DNA of 49,012 bases, taken from contig JAURFC010000006.1 in the NCBI GenBank assembly GCA_030834445.1, positions 1-49,012 on the forward strand, written 5' to 3'. This stretch comes from Bacillota bacterium (GTDB taxonomy: Bacteria; Bacillota_I; Bacilli_A; RFN20; CAG-826). The notes beneath the pieces are model-generated. The model searched no databases. It saw only the letters and a program-made list of their open reading frames with translations, and had not been told where the DNA came from. This document shows, in pieces, positions 43,834 through 49,012 of this stretch. The position numbers were made by a program, and so were the translations under genes. Numbering within the stretch: position 1 is the stretch's first letter; every line of letters starts with the position of its first letter.

Positions 43834-44264
43834 TTATTCGGCCCGCAACCAAAGATGATTTACCCGCGATTCTACGCATTGAATCGGTGACCTTTGATGC
43901 CCCGTGGACAGAGGCCCATTTTCTTTATGAACTTGAAAAAAATCCGTTTAGTTTTCTTTTTGTCGCGATGGAAGAACAACACCTTGTTGGTTATGTCGAC
44001 TGGTGGAAAACATTTGAAGTCGGTCAACTGAACAACCTTGCGGTGGCTGGACCCTTACGGGGGAAAGGTATCGGCCGTATTTTGTTGAAGGATACCTTGC
44101 AACGCATGAAAGAAGCGGGATGTGATAAAGCTATTCTTGAAGTTCGAGTGAGTAATGAGACCGCAATTGCCCTATACCAGTCCGAAGGGTTTCAAACCTC
44201 ACATCGAAAACCTCACTATTATGAAAATGGAGAAGACGCATGGGCGATGATCAAAACTTTATAA
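43830..44264 (+). CDS. rimI: Ribosomal protein S18 alanine N-acetyltransferase RimI
   Basis: This 144-residue GNAT enzyme acetylates the N-terminus of protein S18. The acetyl-CoA motif (RGKGIGRILLKDTL, about 73-86) and the C-terminal LEVRVSNETAIALYQSEGF are typical of RimI. It sits between tsaB and tsaD, the usual arrangement in Firmicutes. It overlaps tsaB by four and tsaD by 25 bases. Confidence 0.93.
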   Translation: MIIRPATKDDLPAILRIESVTFDAPWTEAHFLYELEKNPFSFLFVAMEEQHLVGYVDWWKTFEVGQLNNLAVAGPLRGKGIGRILLKDTLQRMKEAGCDKAILEVRVSNETAIALYQSEGFQTSHRKPHYYENGEDAWAMIKTL

Positions 44265-45274
44265 AACCACGCATTCTTGCCATTGAGTCATCCTGTGATG
44301 ATACCAGTGTTTGTTTACTGCATGATGGTAAAGTTCACGCGTTAGTGACAGCATCCCAAATCGATCATGTTCAATTTGGCGGTGTTTTTCCAGAACTTGC
44401 GAGTCGTCTCCATGCCGAAAAAATCACATTAATCATTGAAAAAGCGCTTTTAGACGCAAAATGGAAGCTCGATGATGTCGATGCATTTGCTGCCACGTCT
44501 GGCCCTGGATTAATTGGGTCGCTTCATATTGGCGTCATGGCCGCAAAAACACTCGCGTTTCGATATCAAAAACCGTATATTCCCGTCCATCATCTTGCTG
44601 CACATATTGAAGCAGGGCGGTTTGTTCAACCTTTTCAATATCCCTTGCTTTCCTTACTCGTTTCTGGCGGTCATACGATGTTGATTGAAATGGAAAAATC
44701 TTTTCATTATCGGTTGATCGGTCAAACGAGGGATGATGCTGCAGGAGAAGCGTTTGATAAAGTCGCTCGGATGATGGGATTGCCCTATCCCGGTGGTCCT
44801 CATATCGATGCGCTTGCCCATCAAGGAAAACCGCATTACGCCTTACCGCTCCCGTTAGATGATGACAGTTTTGATTTTTCATTTTCGGGGTTAAAAACAT
44901 CCGTACAACAACGCCTTCAAGCGAGTGAACGTGACAAGCAACCGCTTAATCAAGCAGATCTAGCATATGCCGTTCAAAACACGATTATTGAAGCGCTACT
45001 TCGTAAGACAAAACGTGCTTTTGCCCAAAAACCCTATAAAATGCTTGTCCTCGCAGGGGGTGTTGCAAGCAATAAAGGACTACGCCATGCGTTTCAAGCA
45101 TGGGCCAACGAATCTAACTTACCGCTTGTTATTCCTCCCTCGTGGGCATGCACGGACAATGGCGCGATGATTGCTCTGGTTGCAGAAACGCTTTATTCCC
45201 ATGGAGGTGCCCAACCTCTTTCTCATAAAGTTGATCCAAATTGGTCCTTAACGGACGTACATTTTGAGGTATAA
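44240..45274 (+). CDS. tsaD: tRNA t6A threonylcarbamoyltransferase TsaD
   Basis: This 344-residue catalytic subunit transfers threonylcarbamoyl to A37 of ANN-decoding tRNAs. LAIESSCDDTSV at the start, metal-binding His118 and His122 in VHHLAAHIEAG, LLVSGGHT and the late ACTDNGAMIAL (metal Asp) are all intact. The start follows GGAG inside rimI. Its stop TAA (45272-45274) is part of the TATAAT of the asnS promoter. Confidence 0.97.
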   Translation: MGDDQNFIKPRILAIESSCDDTSVCLLHDGKVHALVTASQIDHVQFGGVFPELASRLHAEKITLIIEKALLDAKWKLDDVDAFAATSGPGLIGSLHIGVMAAKTLAFRYQKPYIPVHHLAAHIEAGRFVQPFQYPLLSLLVSGGHTMLIEMEKSFHYRLIGQTRDDAAGEAFDKVARMMGLPYPGGPHIDALAHQGKPHYALPLPLDDDSFDFSFSGLKTSVQQRLQASERDKQPLNQADLAYAVQNTIIEALLRKTKRAFAQKPYKMLVLAGGVASNKGLRHAFQAWANESNLPLVIPPSWACTDNGAMIALVAETLYSHGGAQPLSHKVDPNWSLTDVHFEV

Positions 45275-45275
45275 T
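45270..45275 (+). promoter_or_regulatory. -10 box of asnS overlapping the tsaD stop codon
   Basis: TATAAT with the tsaD TAA at its bases 3-5, then six bases and ATG 45282. A TTAACG lies 16 bases upstream as a partial -35. Confidence 0.62.
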
Positions 45276-45281
45276 ATCGCT

Positions 45282-46664
45282 ATGAAATTAAAACAAACTC
45301 ACTCCATTCGCCAACTTTATGCTCAATTTTCATCCCTTCATGGCGAAACCAATGTTTTGCGTGTCAGTGGATGGATTCGCACTAATCGCATCAATGGTTC
45401 GATTGGATTTATTGAACTCAATGATGGCAGTGGTTTTAAAAACCTACAATGTGTTTATGATAAAAATCGTGTCACCGATTTTGATACCATCACGAAATGG
45501 GGTACGGGAAGTGCCATTACGGTCGAAGGACATCTTGTTTTAACACCGACGATGAAGCAACCTTTTGAACTTCATGTGACTCAAGCTGAACTGGTTGGAA
45601 GAGCTCCGGAAGAATATCCCTTACAAAAGAAACGACATGGTTTTGATTTTTTACGGGAAATCGCTCATTTACGAACACGAACGAATACCTTTACGGCGTT
45701 ATTTCGTTTACGTTCTGTGGTCGCGATGGCGATTCATCAATTTTTTCAAGAACGGGAATTTGTGTATGTACATACGCCAATTTTAACGGGGAACGATGCG
45801 GAAGGAGCAGGACAAGTTTTTCAAGTGCTCGTCGATCCCAAAGATCCAACCGCCTTCTTTAAAAAACAAGCATCCCTAACGGTTTCTGGACAACTGCATG
45901 TCGAAGCTTTTTCCGAAGCCTTTAAAAAAGTATATACCTTTGGACCAACGTTCCGGGCAGAACCGAGTAACACGACGCGCCATGCGTCTGAATTTTGGAT
46001 GATTGAACCGGAAATTTCTTTTGCCGATCTCCAGGACGACATGGAACTCATTGAAGCCTGTGTTCGTTATGTGATTGACTACACCCTTCGGGAATGTCCA
46101 CAAGAAATTGAATTCTTTAACACGTTTATTGATACGAACCTAAAAGAACGCCTTCACGCAGTTTTAAAAACGCCTTTTGTCAAAATGACGTATACCGAGG
46201 CCATTGAAAAACTGAAAGAAGCGGTTGCCCAAGGGGTTCGCTTCGAGAAAGCATCGATTACGTGGGGCATGGATTTACAAACCGAACACGAACGTTATTT
46301 AGCAGAACAACTCGTCAAGGGTCCGGTTTTCCTCACGAATTATCCAAAAGAAATTAAGGCATTTTATATGCGCCTCAATGACGATCAAAAGACCGTTGCT
46401 GCCTGTGATTTACTTGTCCCCGGTGTCGGGGAACTCGTCGGTGGTTCCCAACGGGAAGAACGCCTTGATCAATTGACCGCTCGCATGGAAAAAGAAGGTA
46501 ATCTTGAAGGATTACAGTGGTATGTGGATTTACGTAAATACGGGGGCACACCTCATGCCGGCTTTGGCATTGGCTTTGACCGCTTACTGATGTATTTAAC
46601 GGGTATGAATAATATTCGGGATGTCCAACCCTACCCGCGTACACCCGGGAGTTTACTTTACTAA
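45282..46664 (+). CDS. asnS: Asparaginyl-tRNA synthetase
   Basis: This 460-residue class II synthetase charges tRNA-Asn. The N-terminal OB-fold anticodon domain is at about 20-115, motif 2 region is FRAEPSNTTRHASEFWMIEPE and motif 3 is GFGIGFDRLLMYLTG, with the Asn-specific ending NNIRDVQPYPRTPG. ATG 45282 is chosen over 45264, which lies inside tsaD. It is probably transcribed both by read-through and from its own leaderless promoter. It overlaps a downstream 58-codon gene by one base. Confidence 0.97.
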   Translation: MKLKQTHSIRQLYAQFSSLHGETNVLRVSGWIRTNRINGSIGFIELNDGSGFKNLQCVYDKNRVTDFDTITKWGTGSAITVEGHLVLTPTMKQPFELHVTQAELVGRAPEEYPLQKKRHGFDFLREIAHLRTRTNTFTALFRLRSVVAMAIHQFFQEREFVYVHTPILTGNDAEGAGQVFQVLVDPKDPTAFFKKQASLTVSGQLHVEAFSEAFKKVYTFGPTFRAEPSNTTRHASEFWMIEPEISFADLQDDMELIEACVRYVIDYTLRECPQEIEFFNTFIDTNLKERLHAVLKTPFVKMTYTEAIEKLKEAVAQGVRFEKASITWGMDLQTEHERYLAEQLVKGPVFLTNYPKEIKAFYMRLNDDQKTVAACDLLVPGVGELVGGSQREERLDQLTARMEKEGNLEGLQWYVDLRKYGGTPHAGFGIGFDRLLMYLTGMNNIRDVQPYPRTPGSLLY

Positions 46665-46840
46665 TGGATCAACAACCCCCGTTAGAAGCACTCGAATCCA
46701 TTGATGTTGAAAAAGTTCGTTATCAACGAAAAAAACTTTCGTTACAACGATTGACGTTTCTTTTTATTGGACTGGATATTATTTTACTCGTAATGGTGAT
46801 CATTGAACTGATTCAATGGATTAATCGTCTTGCAAACTAA
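46664..46840 (+). CDS. Small single-helix membrane peptide (58 residues)
   Basis: A short reading frame starts on the last base of the asnS stop (TAATG), so it is translationally coupled. It begins MDQQPPLEALESIDVEKVRY, continues with a basic stretch (QRKKLSLQR), then one membrane helix (about 31-50, FLFIGLDIILLVMVIIELI) and a short tail. The coupling, the basic-then-hydrophobic design and the stop placed 4 bases into the convergent neighbour support a real gene. Function unknown. Confidence 0.6.
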   Translation: MDQQPPLEALESIDVEKVRYQRKKLSLQRLTFLFIGLDIILLVMVIIELIQWINRLAN

Positions 46841-47487
46841 AGATTTTTAGCGACGTCTTTTAGGGATTTCGTAAAAAATGTATTCGCATCGCGGTAAATG
46901 CGTGTGGTTCGTGCATAAAGCGCGAGTACCGCGCGAATGAGTAATAAAATTCCGATGACGGTAATGAAGAAAAGCACATAAGAAATCATCGCCGCAGGCA
47001 CAAAACGTGGTGAATTAAGTAAGGGTGGGAAGTCCGACCAAATGGTGAACCCAAAAAATTCATTCTTGGGAATATTATCCCAATCCACGATGGGAAATAA
47101 TGTGTTAAACCCTCGACCCGTGTAATCAAATAAGTCTGCAAAGGTTAACGTCGGATCAATCCATTGTTGATAGCCTAAAAAGATCACAGTCACAAGGGCG
47201 AATAAAAGATACGGCCAAAAGAAATCTTTTAAGGCATGACGATGGCTTTTTTTTAAGGCAATGCGCTTGAATTGTTGAGGAGAAGTCACAATACGTGTAT
47301 CAATAAGTTTCCATGTATCCGCATCCACTTGTCGTTCTAAGCGGGCGATGTAGCGTTCAAAAAGCCAGCCAATGCCTCCGATAAGGGTAAAGAGTAAGAG
47401 GATAATACTAATAATCCAAAAAAGAATTTGATTTCGTTGATTCGCGGTGATGGGAGCGGCGACAAGCCAATACATCCAAATTATCAT
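46837..47487 (-). CDS. Membrane protein of unknown function
   Basis: This 216-residue protein has three or four helices: about 19-43, 91-108 and 167-192. A charged cytoplasmic loop (ERYIARLERQVDADTWKLID) and an outer loop with a Phe/Pro/Asp-rich sequence (about 110-160) separate them. No family recognised. Its start overlaps the preceding 93-residue gene by four bases (ATGA), so they are coupled and may form one complex. The stop overlaps the 58-codon gene by four bases. Confidence 0.7.
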   Translation of the reverse strand: MIIWMYWLVAAPITANQRNQILFWIISIILLLFTLIGGIGWLFERYIARLERQVDADTWKLIDTRIVTSPQQFKRIALKKSHRHALKDFFWPYLLFALVTVIFLGYQQWIDPTLTFADLFDYTGRGFNTLFPIVDWDNIPKNEFFGFTIWSDFPPLLNSPRFVPAAMISYVLFFITVIGILLLIRAVLALYARTTRIYRDANTFFTKSLKDVAKNL

Positions 47488-47765
47488 GATTGGGTTTCTC
47501 CTTCTGAAGGAGTGGTTTGTCGATGAGAAGACGGGTGATTGCGTTGCATAAAATCATACCGCGTCGCGGCTTTTAAATCTTCTTCAAAGGGTGAAAACAC
47601 CCCTTGACCGGAAAAGAATAAATAAATCGATTGAATACTCGAAAAAAGGAAAACAAGGGTTCCATACAACCAAAACAAGATAAAGACCATGGCAATAATG
47701 GGAGAGCCAAGGACATAAGCAACTCCGATAAAAGTTCGTTTGATAAAGCCTGCTAATTCTTTCAT
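47484..47765 (-). CDS. Small membrane protein of unknown function
   Basis: This 93-residue protein has one or two hydrophobic helices (about 9-50) and a polar C-terminal tail rich in Ser, His, Thr and Gln. No family recognised. It is coupled to the 216-residue membrane protein. A minus-strand TAAACT (47777-47772) ends six bases before its ATG and covers the stop codon of the upstream gene, the same layout as asnS. Confidence 0.65.
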   Translation of the reverse strand: MKELAGFIKRTFIGVAYVLGSPIIAMVFILFWLYGTLVFLFSSIQSIYLFFSGQGVFSPFEEDLKAATRYDFMQRNHPSSHRQTTPSEGETQS

Positions 47766-47771
47766 GCTATT

Positions 47772-47777
47772 AGTTTA
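47772..47777 (-). promoter_or_regulatory. Possible -10 box overlapping an upstream stop codon
   Basis: TAAACT on the minus strand, six bases before ATG 47765; its TAA is the stop of the upstream gene (47777-47775). Weak match. Confidence 0.35.
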
Positions 47778-48635
47778 GCCGATTTTTGGGTGAGATGGTG
47801 AACGACTTATCAAGGGTAAAACGATGGCAACAAAAGGAATCGCTAATAAACTCCAAGGTAACGCCCACGAGGTAAGATAGGTTGCGATCAGCGCGTGAAG
47901 CATGGGATAAAAAAGGAAGACACCGATCAAAATCCATAACGTCGTTTTCTTTGAACTGAATGCGTAAATTAGAATCTGATGGGTTGAAAGTAAAAGCAAA
48001 GGACCTATTAACCATAAGAAAGGTGTTTGGGGTAACCAAAGCGTTCCGGCATAAACAACGATGAGGATAAGAAGTTCCCATGAAGTTTTAAAGGGTTTAG
48101 TTTCCGTATGCTTAAATGAAAATACATGAGGTATCGCGTGGATCAACGTCCATAAAAGCATCATTTGAAATAAGCCTAGCGCATAAAGTAAGACGTAAAG
48201 AAGTGATGGATATAATGAAAAATCCAGACCGAAAAGTCCAAGGAAAAGGGTTTGATAATTCACACCATAAAGCCATAGGGTTGCTTCGTTGAGGATGACT
48301 ACCATCAAAAATTGGACCACGGTGATACGAGAAAACGTGAGGATGGATTCAGTAGATTGAACTACGCGCAAAAAACCACCTAATAAAATGGCCGGAACAA
48401 TCAATAACACGTACCAATCGATCGGCATACCAAAGACACCCACTTGGATGGAAAAGGTAGCAACACCATAGACAATCCATCCTCGAAAGCGTGTGACTTC
48501 AACCACTTTGTAGGCAAAATAAGGAAGGATGAGGGTGCTAAGAAACGAAAACTGAGGCAACGCTTGAATCCAACTCGAAAAAATAACATGCAATCCAATC
48601 CAAAGACTCAGCCACGTCAACTGCTTCGTTTTCAT
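47775..48635 (-). CDS. Polytopic membrane protein of unknown function
   Basis: This 286-residue protein has about eight to nine hydrophobic helices and almost no soluble domain. I do not recognise the family; the size and pattern could fit a transporter or lipid enzyme, but no motif supports this. ATG 48635 is chosen over 48701 because a minus-strand TATAAT (48648-48643) ends seven bases before it and the hydrophobic region starts here. Confidence 0.7.
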   Translation of the reverse strand: MKTKQLTWLSLWIGLHVIFSSWIQALPQFSFLSTLILPYFAYKVVEVTRFRGWIVYGVATFSIQVGVFGMPIDWYVLLIVPAILLGGFLRVVQSTESILTFSRITVVQFLMVVILNEATLWLYGVNYQTLFLGLFGLDFSLYPSLLYVLLYALGLFQMMLLWTLIHAIPHVFSFKHTETKPFKTSWELLILIVVYAGTLWLPQTPFLWLIGPLLLLSTHQILIYAFSSKKTTLWILIGVFLFYPMLHALIATYLTSWALPWSLLAIPFVAIVLPLISRSPSHPKIG

Positions 48636-48992
48636 GCTTCTTATTATACCTTGATTGTCGTGTTGCTTGGTTTGGTTTCTTGCCAATCGATGTCGTATCA
48701 CGTCTATCCGTTTTCAAGAACTCCCCAAGCGATTCGCTTGGAGTGGCATCGTTATGCGCATTGTCACTACGCTGATGAAGTTCAACCCTATTGGGACGCT
48801 TATCGAAAAGGGGATAAGTTTTATCAATGGGAGGTTTTTCCTTCCCATTATTTTCCATCCCCAACATTGGTCATTGATTTTGGGGAAAATGTCGAAATTT
48901 ATTCGGGAGTGAATAAAATAAAAAATGCGTTTCAAACGCATTTTATTTTTCAACATTTGGTTAGTAATTCACCCTTAATATTGCTAAAATAG
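48588..48992 (+). CDS. Small putative lipoprotein, start uncertain
   Basis: From ATG 48588 the product has 134 residues: a basic n-region (KTQPRQLLRF), a hydrophobic core and a lipobox LGLVSC (Cys32), then a polar domain rich in Tyr, Trp and His (for example RLEWHRYAHCHYADEVQPYWDAY). This start lies inside the divergent membrane-protein gene (48-base overlap). A TTG or GTG at 48651 or 48660 would avoid the overlap but leaves no basic n-region. A hairpin terminator (48922-48950) lies inside the last 24 codons, so the true end may be earlier. No family recognised. Confidence 0.45.
   Translation: MQSNPKTQPRQLLRFHASYYTLIVVLLGLVSCQSMSYHVYPFSRTPQAIRLEWHRYAHCHYADEVQPYWDAYRKGDKFYQWEVFPSHYFPSPTLVIDFGENVEIYSGVNKIKNAFQTHFIFQHLVSNSPLILLK
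48643..48648 (-). promoter_or_regulatory. -10 box of membrane protein gene, leaderless arrangement
   Basis: TATAAT on the minus strand, seven bases before ATG 48635. The plus strand reads TATTAT (48642-48647) at the same place, which may serve the divergent lipoprotein gene. Confidence 0.65.
48922..48950. terminator. Rho-independent terminator, likely bidirectional
   Basis: AAAATGCGTT, loop TCA, AACGCATTTT then ATTTTT, with an A-rich tract on the other side. It overlaps the 3' end of the lipoprotein reading frame. Confidence 0.78.
48985..48990 (+). promoter_or_regulatory. -10 box of a gene starting at the window edge
   Basis: TAAAAT, six bases, GTG 48997: same spacing and start codon as the esterase gene at 3357. 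Confidence 0.4.
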
Positions 48993-48996
48993 AAGG

Positions 48997-49012
48997 GTGG
49001 AAATTTCATTAA
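48997..49012 (+). CDS. Start of a further gene, cut by window edge
   Basis: GTG followed by five sense-codon bases in frame (Val/Met-Glu-Ile-Ser-Leu). Called only from the promoter spacing; AGAAGG lies directly before the GTG and could instead act as a poorly spaced ribosome-binding site. Nothing can be said about function. Confidence 0.3.

Noticed and set aside
46837-47765. Two coupled small genes as a toxin-antitoxin pair
   Set aside because: Both products are membrane proteins with no toxin or antitoxin features.
48655-48912. Alternative plus-frame gene of 85 residues ending before the terminator
   Set aside because: Its composition looks like a shifted reading of the lipoprotein frame, with no start signal; kept only as a hint of a possible frameshift.

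Overview
The window looks like a chromosomal segment of a low-GC, AT-leaning Gram-positive-related bacterium of the Bacilli/Mollicutes branch (relatives of Acholeplasma, Izemoplasma or uncultured RF39/RFN20-type lineages). The reasons are a CIRCE-controlled groESL, Ser/Glu-rich lipoproteins in place of walled-cell surface proteins, an Opp transporter with the large insertions familiar from mollicutes, a pyrophosphate-type phosphofructokinase, and very tight packing. TGA is a stop (for example at 18801-18803, 43269-43271 and 43831-43833), so the standard code 11 applies, not the Mycoplasma code. No rRNA, tRNA, CRISPR, insertion sequence or phage gene was seen. The genus is inference.

Layout. 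1-9243: end of an aquaporin-family channel, an SRAP abasic-site protein, a lipoprotein nuclease, a membrane-anchored XRE regulator, a 190-base non-coding gap that folds into a candidate structured RNA, an esterase, a Ser/Glu- and Asp-rich lipoprotein, a small HTH-like protein, an aldehyde dehydrogenase, a coiled lipoprotein and a Nudix hydrolase. 9244-18256: oppABCDF oligopeptide ABC operon plus a DUF3899 membrane protein, with a regulatory upstream region and a terminator-like hairpin after oppA. 18258-19333: chromate transporter split in two. 19337-21307: groES-groEL (minus) under CIRCE. 21320-25890: minus-strand amino-acid ABC transporter, a degenerate ADP-ribosylglycohydrolase-like protein and a MATE exporter. 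25957-31176: membrane glycosyltransferase, unknown membrane protein, Rieske protein, a candidate small RNA with its own promoter and terminator, acetyltransferase, SDR, DUF2892 and a PfkB sugar kinase. 31160-40779: surface-glycan region (four GT4 glycosyltransferases, a GT-D-like protein, a Wzy-like membrane protein, a TupA-like ATP-grasp protein) interrupted by the PPi-type phosphofructokinase. 40841-46840: uracil-DNA glycosylase, TPP riboswitch with ThiT-like transporter, Ntdp phosphatase, the t6A set tsaE-tsaB-rimI-tsaD, asnS and a 58-residue membrane peptide. 46837-49012: membrane proteins of unknown function, a small lipoprotein and the first bases of a further gene.

The most distinctive property is promoter architecture. 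About 17 genes, mostly first genes of transcription units, have a -10 box (usually TATAAT) ending only 6-9 bases before the start codon and no ribosome-binding site, so they should be translated from leaderless mRNAs. Other genes (oppA, groES, the two transporters, pfp, thiT) have a good Shine-Dalgarno sequence, in some cases with a clear TTGACA box. Several divergent pairs share one nearly symmetric -10 box. The two best candidates for undescribed elements are the structured RNA at about 3231-3340 and the small RNA at about 28488-28590.
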